Positions 8,383 to 16,281 of a stretch of DNA of 23,783 nt are shown one piece after another. Numbering within the stretch: the stretch's first letter is position 1; every line of letters begins with the position of its first letter. The position numbers were made by a program, and so were the translations under genes. The notes beneath the pieces were generated by a model, which was given only the letters and a program-made list of their open reading frames with translations, did no database searches and had not been told where the DNA came from. This DNA comes from Hyphomicrobiales bacterium (GTDB lineage Bacteria > Pseudomonadota > Alphaproteobacteria > Rhizobiales > HXMU1428-3). The stretch covers positions 1-23,783 of the forward strand of contig JAJFHW010000344.1 in NCBI GenBank assembly GCA_021775385.1, written 5' to 3'.

Positions 8383-10329
8383 TTATTTAGAAAGTAGTTT
8401 TGCGGCCTTTTCCTTATCAAACCACCATAAATCGATAATTCCCCTATGGTAGAGAGGTTTTTTAAGAGGCCGTGAGAATTTATTCCAATATGCAACATTA
8501 TGCGAGTTTTTATACCAATGAGGCATCCAATAAAATTCAGAGCGCAACACTCTGTCGAGTGCTCGGCAGGCAGTAACAAGTTCTTTGCGGTTTTTGGCTG
8601 ATGATATTTTGTCAATCAAATGGTCAACTACTGGGTGGTCAATGCCAGCCAGATTAAAACTCGCAGCTTGCTTAGCCGCCTTTGAGCCAAAAAAGTTTCG
8701 AAGCTCAATCCCTGGTGTCAAACGCATTGAAAAGCGAGAGGTAGTCAGGTCAAAATCAAAACTCTTCAGCCGTTCTTGATATTGGGCTGGGTCAACAAGT
8801 CTTACAGTTGCATCAATACCTAAGGTTTTTAAATTCCGAATAATAGGGAGAATAATCCGCGAAAAAGAAGGACTGAAAGTTAAAAACTCTATTTTCAAAG
8901 GCTCACCTGCCTTGTTTGCACGCACGCCTTTTTGCATGGTCCATCCAGCAGCTTTTAAAAGCCGTGATGCTTTGCGTAAATTTTTGCGGTCTTGACCCGT
9001 TCCATTAGTCTTGGGAGAAAGTTTTGCTTCTTCAAAAACACTGTTGTTAAGCTTGTCCTTAAAAGGCGTTAAAAGAGCTAGTTCACTGGCAGTAGGTTTA
9101 CCAGTTGCTTTAAACTCAGAGTTTTCAAAATAACTGCTGGTTCTTGTATAAAGATTGTAAAAGAGGTTTTTGTTGGTCCATTCAAAATCAAACGCCAGTC
9201 CAATAGCTTCACGCACGCGAATGTCTTTTAATTTCTCTCGCCGCGTGTTGATGAAAAACCCTTGCGTCCCTGATGGTGTGTCATCTCTCAAAGTATCAGC
9301 AACCACCTTGCCTTTTTGAATTGCATCAAACTTATATTTGGTCGCCCAATCTTTAGAGGTAAACTCTTCTCGAAGATCAAAGACACCAGCCTTTAACGCT
9401 TCAAATTCAGCACCCCTGTCTTTGAAATACTCATAGCGTAGCTCATCAAAGTTGAACCGCCCCTTATTTATGGGGATATTTTTTGCCCAATAATCATCAC
9501 GTCTTATCAAGCGCACATATCGCCCTTGCTCAAATTTACCGACTTTGTAAGGACCAGAGCCAAGCGGTAAATCAAGCCCAGCCTTTTCAAAAGGTACTTT
9601 TTTATAGAAATGTTCGGGTAACACAGGCATTTCAGCTACGCGTTGAGGTAAGTCCCGTGTTTGCTCCCCCTTAAACCGGAAGCGAACGGTCAGGTCATTA
9701 ATCGCTTCGACAAGGGCTACATCACGTAGGCTTACCCGAAATCGCGGATGTCCTTTGGACTTCAATATTTGAATGGTAAACACAACATCAGACGCTTTCA
9801 CGCGAACGCCATCAGCAAATTCTGCCTCAGGTCTCAAATAAAAGGTGACGCCTTTTCTATCATCATGAATTTCAGCAGAGCGAGCAATGAGACCATAAAT
9901 CGCATCAGGCTCATCATAAGCCCTTACCATCAAGCTATCATAAACATATTGAAGCCCCTGTGCCGGGTCACCCTTGCGGATGTAGTTGTTAAAACTATCA
10001 AACGTCACACGCGCCTCTGTGCCTATGAGAGCAAGTTTCCCCCCCTTAGGTGCATCAGGGTTGGCATATTCGAGATGTTTGAAATCTGGCTTGTATTTTA
10101 AAGGGCCAAATGTAGTAAGGCCATGAGATTTATTGGAAGCAAGCAATCTATTTGCAACTTGTGGTTTGCTTGTCTCCTCCACCTGAACAGCTTTTTGATC
10201 AGCAAAGGCAGGCCCGACAAAAGCCGAGGATATGGGGAGCTGAAAAGCAGCCAATAACAAAGCAGGCTTTATTAATAGAGACAGAGCTCTACCAACTGAG
10301 AATGATTTATTGAATTTTATTTTCGTCAT
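8383..10329 (-). CDS. periplasmic oligopeptide-binding protein, YejA-like (copy 1)
   Basis: A family 5 extracellular solute-binding protein of about 648 residues that delivers peptides to YejBEF. The signal peptide ends near PAFADQ. Family landmarks in order: YANPDAPKGGKL, YDSLMVRAYDEPDAIYGLIA, VTFYLRPEAEFADG, LPLGSGPYKV, QGFFINTRREKLKDIRVREAIGLAFDFEW, AGWTMQ, and the C-terminal DLWWFD. The DEP-x-x-x-YGLIA segment matches canonical YejA better than copy 2 does. ATG 10329 (MTKIKF) is preferred because GAGG lies six bases upstream; an in-frame GTG at 10341 would add four residues. It follows copy 2 by 18 bases and precedes yejB. In Agrobacterium a binding protein paired with YejBEF (YepA) serves murein-peptide recycling. 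That role is possible here but not shown by the sequence. Confidence 0.9.
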   Translation of the reverse strand: MTKIKFNKSFSVGRALSLLIKPALLLAAFQLPISSAFVGPAFADQKAVQVEETSKPQVANRLLASNKSHGLTTFGPLKYKPDFKHLEYANPDAPKGGKLALIGTEARVTFDSFNNYIRKGDPAQGLQYVYDSLMVRAYDEPDAIYGLIARSAEIHDDRKGVTFYLRPEAEFADGVRVKASDVVFTIQILKSKGHPRFRVSLRDVALVEAINDLTVRFRFKGEQTRDLPQRVAEMPVLPEHFYKKVPFEKAGLDLPLGSGPYKVGKFEQGRYVRLIRRDDYWAKNIPINKGRFNFDELRYEYFKDRGAEFEALKAGVFDLREEFTSKDWATKYKFDAIQKGKVVADTLRDDTPSGTQGFFINTRREKLKDIRVREAIGLAFDFEWTNKNLFYNLYTRTSSYFENSEFKATGKPTASELALLTPFKDKLNNSVFEEAKLSPKTNGTGQDRKNLRKASRLLKAAGWTMQKGVRANKAGEPLKIEFLTFSPSFSRIILPIIRNLKTLGIDATVRLVDPAQYQERLKSFDFDLTTSRFSMRLTPGIELRNFFGSKAAKQAASFNLAGIDHPVVDHLIDKISSAKNRKELVTACRALDRVLRSEFYWMPHWYKNSHNVAYWNKFSRPLKKPLYHRGIIDLWWFDKEKAAKLLSK

Positions 10330-10347
10330 AAGAAACCTCACTGAGCT

Positions 10348-12621
10348 CTATTTCAACTCAGCTGATTTCTTGCCACCGTCTTTGACAAGCTTGGCTTTCT
10401 CAGCATCATACCACCAAGTTTGCAGATAACCGATTGAGCGTGTCGGTTTGGTCTTTGGTGCTGAAAACCTATTCCAATAAGCAATGCGCTCAGAAGCAGA
10501 ATGCCAATTTGGTACAACATAGTGGTTGAATAATAAAACCCGATCGAGCGCCTTGGTAACAGTTACAAGCTCATCCCGATTTTTTGCAAAAATGATTTTA
10601 TCAATCAAGGCATCAATCGCTTTATTTTTAATGCCAACATAATTGCGGCTGCCATTTTTATCCGCTGATGCAGATCCCCAATAGAAACGCTGCTCATTGC
10701 CAGGGCTTTCAGATTGCCCAAAGGTTGAGATGATCATATCATAATCAAACGTCTCCAAACGTTTTTGATATTGCGGGCTGTCAACAAGGCGAATTGAGGT
10801 TTTGATCCCAAGTTGATTTAAGTTTGCCACATAACCAGCAAGCACTCTTTGAAATGCAGGAGAGATAATAAGAAATTCAATTTCAAGAGGCTCACCAGAT
10901 TTGTTTCTCAAAACATTCGTTTTCTTAGCAGATTGCAGACCGAGTTTAATCATCCAGGAACAGACAAACCCACAATTTTTATCATTCACAGTTTCAGAAC
11001 GAATTGTCCATCCGGCTTGCTCAAGCAGTTTCCGTGCTTCGCGTAATTGTTTTCGTGTACCTTTGTTTCCATCATGAACAAAAGGTTTATATTCATCAGT
11101 TAAAGCTTTGGCGGGCAGGTCAGCTTTAAGAGGTTCTAAAAAGGCCAGTTCTTCAGGACTTGGTTTGCCAGAACTAGCCAAGATTGAATTTTCAAAATAA
11201 CTAGTGGTTCGTTTATATTGGTTATAAAATAAATTCTTTGAGGCCCACTCAAAATTAAAGGCACGAGAAATCGCCTCTCTCACACGAACATCATTGAATT
11301 TTTCTCGTCTAAGATTGAAAACAAACCCTTGCATCCCTTGTGGGTTTTTCAGAACATAATCACTGTTTTTAATAACCAGGCCTGTTTTTAAGGCTTTAAA
11401 TTCATAATTCCGGGCCCAGTTAACAGAGGAAGTTTCATTGTAAAAGTCAAAAGCATCAGCCTTGAAAGCTTCAAATGCAACAGAACTATCTCTGAAATAT
11501 TCAAACTTTAGCTTATCAAAATTATATTTTCCCTTAGCTGTAAAACTATCCTTACCCCAATAATTAGTAACCCGTTCTAAAACCAGACTGCGACCAGGGC
11601 GTACTTTAGCAACCTTGTAAGCACCTGAGCTGAGCGGTACCTCTAGCGTTGTTTTGTTCAAGCTACGAGTTTCACCCTTTTTATTTTTCCCCGTCCAGTA
11701 ATGTTTGGGAAGGACATTGAGCTCTCCAACAATGAAAGGAAGTTCTCGGTTATTTTTCACATCAAAGTAAAAAGTCACTTCATTGGGGCCCGTAACAGCT
11801 GAGCGGGTAACGTTCTTATAATACTGCCCATAACGAGGGTTTGCTTTTTTCAACTCCGTCATTGAAAACATCACATCTTCAGCAGTGATTGGTTTGCCAT
11901 CGTGAAATGTTGGGCCTTGGCGCAGCTTGAACGTCACTGAAGAATAATCAGAAGGGTAACTAACCCATTCGCATAAATGGCAATATTGGGTTGAGCCTTC
12001 ATCAAGGCTTTGTTCCATTAAACTATCATAGGTAAGTAAAATGCCGCCTGCTGGGCTACCTTTGATTGTAAATGGATTTAGGCTATCAAAACTTCCCATG
12101 ACAGGTAAACGCATCTCGCCACCCTTAGGTGCGCTCGGGTTTACATAGTCATAGTGAGTGGAGGTTTTTGTATATTTAGGCGTATCACTCAAGGTTAGAG
12201 CAAAATGACGCTTACTCGCCATTAAGTCTTTAGGAGTGTCTTGCGGAGTGTTTTTTTCAGTCGTCTTAGCAACTGTATCTTGATTTGTTTCAATTGATTT
12301 TTCAACAACAGGCTTTTCTTCAGTTTCCGTTTTAGGTTCCTGCAGGGCCTCTTGTTCTTTCATTTGCGCGGGAACAACGATGGGTAACTCTTTAGCTTTT
12401 GTCATAGTCTCAGAAGTAGCTTTACCCTCAACAACAATCGCTCTGTTATCAGCCATTAACGCCGGTACGACAACAGGAAGCTGATCAGCTTTCTGTTGAG
12501 GTTGTTCCTCTAAAGAGGTGCCCGAAGGGTCGGATGGGTCAGCCAATAGCGCTGATGAATAAAAAACAAGAAAACCAAAGGAAACAAAAAATAACCCAGA
12601 GATCGATAATCTTTTAATCAA
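10348..12621 (-). CDS. periplasmic oligopeptide-binding protein, YejA-like (copy 2), with N-terminal linker and Cys pairs
   Basis: First gene of the operon: a diverged paralogue of the next gene, about 757 residues. A signal segment (residues 1-27) is followed by a roughly 105-residue Pro/Glu/Lys/Thr-rich linker absent from copy 1. The linker holds a repeated motif, LPVVVPALM and LPIVVPAQM, about 31 residues apart. The binding domain then runs YVNPSAPKGGEM, YDSLMEQSLDEG, VTFKLRQGPTFHDG, VPLSSGAYKV, QGFVFNLRREKFNDVRVREAISRAFNFEW and LQTWWYD. Two Cys pairs, CHLC (214/217) and CGFVC (550/554, inside an insert of about 30 residues absent from copy 1), could form disulfides. TTG 12621 is preferred because AAAGGG lies eight bases upstream; that same AAAGGG overlaps the other candidate, GTG 12630, which would add three residues. 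Tandem binding proteins suggest two ligand ranges for one channel. Confidence 0.88.
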   Translation of the reverse strand: MIKRLSISGLFFVSFGFLVFYSSALLADPSDPSGTSLEEQPQQKADQLPVVVPALMADNRAIVVEGKATSETMTKAKELPIVVPAQMKEQEALQEPKTETEEKPVVEKSIETNQDTVAKTTEKNTPQDTPKDLMASKRHFALTLSDTPKYTKTSTHYDYVNPSAPKGGEMRLPVMGSFDSLNPFTIKGSPAGGILLTYDSLMEQSLDEGSTQYCHLCEWVSYPSDYSSVTFKLRQGPTFHDGKPITAEDVMFSMTELKKANPRYGQYYKNVTRSAVTGPNEVTFYFDVKNNRELPFIVGELNVLPKHYWTGKNKKGETRSLNKTTLEVPLSSGAYKVAKVRPGRSLVLERVTNYWGKDSFTAKGKYNFDKLKFEYFRDSSVAFEAFKADAFDFYNETSSVNWARNYEFKALKTGLVIKNSDYVLKNPQGMQGFVFNLRREKFNDVRVREAISRAFNFEWASKNLFYNQYKRTTSYFENSILASSGKPSPEELAFLEPLKADLPAKALTDEYKPFVHDGNKGTRKQLREARKLLEQAGWTIRSETVNDKNCGFVCSWMIKLGLQSAKKTNVLRNKSGEPLEIEFLIISPAFQRVLAGYVANLNQLGIKTSIRLVDSPQYQKRLETFDYDMIISTFGQSESPGNEQRFYWGSASADKNGSRNYVGIKNKAIDALIDKIIFAKNRDELVTVTKALDRVLLFNHYVVPNWHSASERIAYWNRFSAPKTKPTRSIGYLQTWWYDAEKAKLVKDGGKKSAELK

Positions 12622-12694
12622 AATGCACACCCTTTATAGATATTATAATTTTATTATTAGCTCTTATCACTTATTTCTTAAAATATGCTAATGA

Positions 12695-12753
12695 GACTAT
12701 AGCCGTAAATCCTCAATGGCAACGATTTAACCTATGCAGAAAGACTATAGTCG
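12695..12753. promoter_or_regulatory. paired palindromic site upstream of the yej operon
   Basis: GACTATAGTC is a perfect 10-bp palindrome at 12743-12752. A one-mismatch copy, GACTATAGCC, lies at 12695-12704. Their centres are 48 bp apart, and they sit roughly 75 and 120 bases upstream of the first yej gene. The spacing and position suggest a regulator binding twice in the operon's promoter region, but no regulator gene is nearby and no clear -35/-10 pair can be fixed. The remaining bases from 12754 to 12934 show nothing I recognise. Confidence 0.35.
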
Positions 12754-12935
12754 CAATCTACAGCACCAAACTAGGTCAGATCACAAAATCCTGAACTTAG
12801 GTGAAGACAAATTCCATAAAAATGAACTAAAACAGCCAGAATTTATTACTATGAACGCCAAAAATCATGCCGAAAATGAGACTTCAGGCACGTTTTTTAT
12901 TAAGTTTTGTTAATTTTAACCATGAGGATAAAAAA

Positions 12936-13131
12936 GATCAGCCCGAGCGGAGCTATAGCGAGCACGGATAAGTTGATCGATGGAAAAAGATCAGCCCGAG
13001 CGGAGCGATAGCGAGCATGGATAAGTTGATCGAAGGAAAAAGATCAACCCGAGCGGAGTTCAATGCGGTTACTGGTTGGTAACTGAAGCATAACTAAGAA
13101 TGTGCATGGATAAGCTGATCGATGGAAAAAT
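12936..13131 (+). repeat. 53-bp tandem repeat, third unit interrupted by a core hairpin repeat
   Basis: Unit starts are at 12936, 12989, 13042 and 13132. The first two intervals are exactly 53 bases. Each unit begins GATCAGCCCGAGCGGAG, continues with a variable GATAGCGAG-type segment, then CATGGATAAGTTGATCGATG and an A-run; its first and last bases (GATCA, TTGATC) are complementary. The third unit is about 90 bases long because its middle is replaced by core repeat copy C (13065-13098), after which the unit resumes. A fourth unit starts at 13132 and breaks off into core copy D. The period is not a multiple of three and no protein is implied. Confidence 0.85.
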
Positions 13132-13154
13132 GATCAGCCCAAGAGCTCTTAGCA

Positions 13155-13213
13155 GCGCGGTTGCTGGTGGGCAACCTGAAGCGCCTCTAAAAAGTAATAG
13201 CCGTAAGAGAAGA
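13155..13213 (+). repeat. core hairpin repeat with composite tail (copy D)
   Basis: The core at 13155-13192 has GCGC, GGTTGC, loop TGGTGG, GCAACC, TGAA, GCGC and CTCTAAAA. Both the inner and the outer stem are perfect. It is followed by the tail AGTAATAGCCGTAAGAGAA, which also ends the composite elements. It therefore represents a 5'-truncated composite element, placed inside a broken 53-bp unit. Confidence 0.8.
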
Positions 13214-13222
13214 AAAAGCTAT

Positions 13223-13350
13223 CAATACGAATTAGGAGTGATGCTACTTCGGCGTCAGGACATGACACCAGAGACGTCCGGCACCTAGTGCCCCCTCCCT
13301 CGGAAGGCCCGCTGCTTTGTAGCGGAATAGAGCCCGTGAGAGAGATAAAA
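13223..13350 (+). repeat. composite multi-hairpin repeat, copy 2 (short form)
   Basis: A composite repeat without the core insert. Hairpin 1 is TGATGCT, loop ACTTC, GGCGTCA (seven pairs, two of them G-U). A GGACATG linker follows. Hairpin 3 is GGCAC, CTA, GTGCC, then a CTCGG-AGGCC type linker. Hairpin 4 is CCGCT with AGCGG, then the tail GAATAGAGCCCGTGAGAGA. It aligns end to end with the elements at 13355, 19581 and 20931. Confidence 0.75.
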
Positions 13351-13354
13351 TCCC

Positions 13355-13512
13355 TCTATATGGTAGGGGCTCAGCCCATTTCGGGTTGGGTGACATGGCA
13401 GCCGAGTTGCCCGGCACTTAGCACCGCCCCTCGGAGGCCCAAGCACTTTAGTAGCGCGGTTGCTTGTGGGCAACCTGAAGCGCCACTAAAATGCAATAGC
13501 CCGTGAGAGAAA
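13355..13512 (+). repeat. composite multi-hairpin repeat, copy 3 (long form with core)
   Basis: Hairpin 1 is TCAGCCC, loop ATTTC, GGGTTGG. Then come GACATG, hairpin 2 (GGCAGC, CGA, GTTGCC), a decayed hairpin 3 with two mismatches (CGGCAC, TTA, GCACCG) and CCTCGGAGGCC. The core hairpin (13454-13491) follows, extended by a lower stem in which 13 of 15 positions pair (GCACTTTAGTAGCGC with GCGCCACTAAAATGC). The tail CAATAGCCCGTGAGAGAAA ends exactly against the cycM stop codon. Confidence 0.8.
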
Positions 13513-14061
13513 TTATGGCAACTTAGCTGGGTTATCGCTCAAGCTTCTTAAGTAGACAATCAAGTTGGCCAATTGCTGATCTTTACGAATACCAGAAAAA
13601 GCCATTTTTGTGCCCGGTACATATTTTTTCGGGCTCTTTAGGAAGGCTGCAAGCGCATCATAGTCCCATTTGCCGCCCTTAGCTTTTAAAGCGTTAGAAT
13701 AAGAAAAACCGGCCACACCACCCAGATCGCGATTAACGATTTCATATAGAGCTGGACCAACTTTATTTTTGCCGCCCTTTTCAAACGTGTGGCAAGCCTT
13801 ACATTTTTTGCCAATTTTCGCACCAAGTTCAGCGCTAGCAGAAGCTAGCAGAGGCTTAATGTCTAGTGCTTTAGGTGCTTCAGCTTTCGTTTCTTTTTTA
13901 CCAGCATCACCGTCTTCCACTTCAATAGCATAAGCTGTTTTTTTATCATGGCCATCACCATGGCCGTCTGCGTAAATTTCCATGAAGGTTTGCCCGCCAA
14001 CAATAACGAGTGCAGCAGCCAACACCCAGCCCATAATTTTGTTTAATTCAAATGCATTCAT
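13513..14061 (-). CDS. cycM: membrane-anchored class I cytochrome c
   Basis: A 182-residue monohaem cytochrome c held in the inner membrane by an uncleaved N-terminal helix (about residues 9-27), with the haem domain in the periplasm. The haem is attached at CKACH (C87, C90, H91), with Met153 in PGTKMAF as the sixth ligand. A linker rich in His, Gly, Glu and Lys (about residues 30-65) joins anchor and domain. This matches rhizobial CycM, which links the bc1 complex to cytochrome oxidase; that role is inferred from family. ATG 14061 (MNAFELNK) is chosen because AAGGAT lies about 10 bases upstream and the N-terminus matches CycM; a TTG at 14100 would add 13 unlikely residues. It is divergent from kdsB, a pairing I associate with Rhizobiales. 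Confidence 0.9.
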   Translation of the reverse strand: MNAFELNKIMGWVLAAALVIVGGQTFMEIYADGHGDGHDKKTAYAIEVEDGDAGKKETKAEAPKALDIKPLLASASAELGAKIGKKCKACHTFEKGGKNKVGPALYEIVNRDLGGVAGFSYSNALKAKGGKWDYDALAAFLKSPKKYVPGTKMAFSGIRKDQQLANLIVYLRSLSDNPAKLP

Positions 14062-14246
14062 GAAAGCCGTATCCTTTAGAAACAGGTCTTGTAAATTCAA
14101 TCTTAAGATTGATAGAGTTCATTATTTGTGCAAACTAGCCTTGTCTGTTTATCCAATCAACCAGTGAAAACAGATTTTCTCAGGTAAATTTGAAAAAAAG
14201 TGCCGAATTTATGGCCTTTTAGACGACTTTTGGAGTTTCCAACAAT

Positions 14247-14993
14247 ATGGAACCGGCGAATAGCACAAATCTCATCCTAATACCAGCCCGCATGCAAGCA
14301 ACCAGACTACCCGGTAAGCCAATGAAAGACATTGCTGGAGAGCCAATGATTGTTCATGTGTGGCGAAGAGCTTGTGAAGCTGATTGTGGCCCTGTTGTAG
14401 TGGCAACTGATGATACAAGTATAGCTGAAGCGGTCTCTAATGTGGGCGGTGAGGCAATTTTAACCCGTAGTGACCACCCCAGTGGCTCAGACCGAATTTG
14501 TGAAGCTTTAAATAAATACGACCCGGAAAAGAAGTTTAACTCAATCATAAATTTGCAGGGAGATTTGCCCGTTTTAGACCCTGAAGTTGTGCGTCAATGT
14601 GCAGCTCTTTTGCAAAATGAAGGTGTGGATATATCAACTCTTGCTGCCGAGATTACGGACGAGAGTGAAAAAACTAATCCGAATGTCGTGAAAATGGTGG
14701 GATCCCATATAGCAAAAAACCATCAAAGGGCCCTCTATTTTACCAGGGCAACTGCACCTTTCGGAGAGGGGCCGCTATATCACCATATCGGAATTTATGG
14801 TTATAAACGTCAGAGTTTAGAGCGTTTTATCACATTACCTCCATCGCCCTTGGAATTAAGAGAAAAATTAGAGCAATTACGGGCATTGGAAGCTGGTATG
14901 AGGATTGATGTTGCAATTGTCCAGACACATCCTTTAGGTGTGGATACACCAGAAGACCTTGAAAAGGCCCGTGCCATACTCACAGCGTCTTAA
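14247..14993 (+). CDS. kdsB: 3-deoxy-manno-octulosonate cytidylyltransferase (CMP-Kdo synthetase)
   Basis: This 248-residue cytosolic enzyme activates Kdo with CTP to make CMP-Kdo for the lipopolysaccharide inner core. Landmarks are the N-terminal nucleotide-binding stretch [34 protein letters not shown], the metal-binding [17 protein letters not shown], the [10 protein letters not shown] block with the [19 protein letters not shown] motif, and [11 protein letters not shown] near the end. All are the usual family blocks, and the length is normal. ATG 14247 has GGAG about 11 bases upstream. The 185-base gap to cycM must hold divergent promoters. pheA follows on the same strand after 67 bases. 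Confidence 0.95.
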   Translation: MEPANSTNLILIPARMQATRLPGKPMKDIAGEPMIVHVWRRACEADCGPVVVATDDTSIAEAVSNVGGEAILTRSDHPSGSDRICEALNKYDPEKKFNSIINLQGDLPVLDPEVVRQCAALLQNEGVDISTLAAEITDESEKTNPNVVKMVGSHIAKNHQRALYFTRATAPFGEGPLYHHIGIYGYKRQSLERFITLPPSPLELREKLEQLRALEAGMRIDVAIVQTHPLGVDTPEDLEKARAILTAS

Positions 14994-15060
14994 AAATCAT
15001 AAAGAAGCAAAAAAGCCGATCTAGTAGCTTTTAAGATGATAGCGAATAAGAAAGAAAAAA

Positions 15061-15921
15061 ATGACAAACTCAGAGTTAAAAATCATTTATCAAGGTGAGC
15101 CTGGTGCAAATTCTCATTTGGCTTGTAATGATGCGTTCCCCGGAGCAGAGGCCATTCCTTGCCCAACCTTTGATGGGGCGTTTGCAGCTGTGAGTAATGG
15201 TGAAGTTGATCTAGGCATGATCCCAATAGAAAACTCAGTTGCAGGACGTGTCGCTGATATCCACCATCTTTTGCCAGATTCAGGGCTTTATGTCATAGGC
15301 GAACATTTTGAGCGCGTACGTCATCAATTGCTAGTTAACAAAGGAACCAAACTAGAAGATATTAAAACCGTACACAGCCATACAATGGCCTTGGGACAAT
15401 GCCGCAAAATCATCAAAGAACTTGAAATAACTCCGGTTATTGAAGCTGATACAGCTGGTGCTGCTCGCCTTGTTAAAGAAAAGGGAAGCAAGAGCGAGGC
15501 CGCAATTGCATCCTCTTTAGCTGCGGAAATCAATGATTTAGACATCATCAAGAGCAACATTGAAGACGCAGATCACAACACAACCAGGTTCCTTATTCTT
15601 TCTAAAGAGCCAAATGACGCTTTGCCTGAAGATGGCCCCGTAATGACGTCTTTCATCTTTAATGTGCGAAATGTGCCAGCAGCTCTATATAAAGCGCTGG
15701 GTGGTTTTGCCACAAACAGTGTGAATATGACTAAGTTAGAGAGCTATCAGCTTGAAGGAACCTTTAATGCCACGATGTTTTACGCTGATATTGAAGGCCA
15801 TCCAGCTACTAAGAATGTGCAATTAGCCCTTGAGGAATTGAGCTTTTTTTCATCTCAGGTCAGGATCTTAGGAACCTATAAAGCGCATGACTATCGGCTT
15901 AAAAAAGGTCGGTTAACTTAA
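15061..15921 (+). CDS. pheA: prephenate dehydratase
   Basis: A 286-residue monofunctional prephenate dehydratase, with no fused chorismate mutase, converting prephenate to phenylpyruvate in phenylalanine synthesis. The catalytic domain (about residues 6-185) shows YQGEPGANSHLA, DLGMIPIENSVAGRV, HSHTMALGQC and the conserved Thr-Arg-Phe (175-177) in NTTRFLIL. An ACT regulatory domain follows (about 196-275), with VPAALYKALGGFATNSVNMT and KLESYQLEGTF; ACT domains here normally bind Phe for feedback inhibition. The codon before the ATG lies in an A/G-rich stretch (AAGAAAGAAAAAA) that offers only a weak ribosome site. It lies 67 bases after kdsB and could be co-transcribed. Confidence 0.95.
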   Translation: MTNSELKIIYQGEPGANSHLACNDAFPGAEAIPCPTFDGAFAAVSNGEVDLGMIPIENSVAGRVADIHHLLPDSGLYVIGEHFERVRHQLLVNKGTKLEDIKTVHSHTMALGQCRKIIKELEITPVIEADTAGAARLVKEKGSKSEAAIASSLAAEINDLDIIKSNIEDADHNTTRFLILSKEPNDALPEDGPVMTSFIFNVRNVPAALYKALGGFATNSVNMTKLESYQLEGTFNATMFYADIEGHPATKNVQLALEELSFFSSQVRILGTYKAHDYRLKKGRLT

Positions 15922-15947
15922 AATCTGAGAATTTCTATCAAAAGTAC

Positions 15948-15977
15948 TTGCTTTTTAAATAAAGAATGTGGAAAATA
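15948..15977 (+). promoter_or_regulatory. possible promoter of the SRP RNA gene
   Basis: TTGCTT (15948-15953) and AAAATA (15972-15977) are separated by 18 bases and end about six bases before the expected 5' end of the SRP RNA. The -35 is good and the -10 is poor. It is supported mainly by position. Confidence 0.3.
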
Positions 15978-15983
15978 TGCGCT

Positions 15984-16078
15984 GGGAGGTTGGCGGTGGA
16001 CGAGTCCTTCGCCAACCGGGTCAGGTCCGGAAGGAAGCAGCCCTAACGATTCGGAATCGGGTTGCCGTCCAACCTCCT
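15984..16078 (+). ncRNA. ffs: signal recognition particle RNA (4.5S, small bacterial type)
   Basis: A single long hairpin of about 95 bases. The ends GGAGGTTGG and CCAACCTCC pair perfectly. The conserved apical domain is present in full: GGTCAGGTCCGGAAGGAAGC followed by AGCCC, with the GGAA tetraloop and the asymmetric loop that binds Ffh. The RNA works with Ffh and FtsY to bring ribosomes making membrane proteins to the inner membrane. TTTT directly after the terminal stem could end transcription. Position between pheA and dnaX is common in alphaproteobacteria. Confidence 0.95.
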
Positions 16079-16281
16079 TTTAAATTTCATGATTTTTGCG
16101 GCCCTTTTTTTTGATGATTATTTCTCTTGTGGCTAGCAAGTTTCACACAGCCAATACATTTTGCATTTATTAAGACATTTCGCATTTGAGGTGTTAAAGA
16201 GACGCAATAAACAATGCTGAGCTTAGTCACGACACAGTACAAGTACAAGGTACAGGGCAAAGCAAAAGTATTGGTGCAAAA

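Noticed and set aside
13100..13506. Open frames on both strands in the repeat region
   Set aside because: They are translations of repeat DNA (recurring PTSNRA-like or VASGQ-like peptides), with no ribosome sites and no protein-like composition. The same applies to frames at 19401-19706 and 20434-20874.
15004..15035. AAAAGC ... GCTTTT inverted repeat after kdsB as a terminator
   Set aside because: The stem is short and A-T rich with a 10-base loop and only a short T-run. It is too weak to claim.
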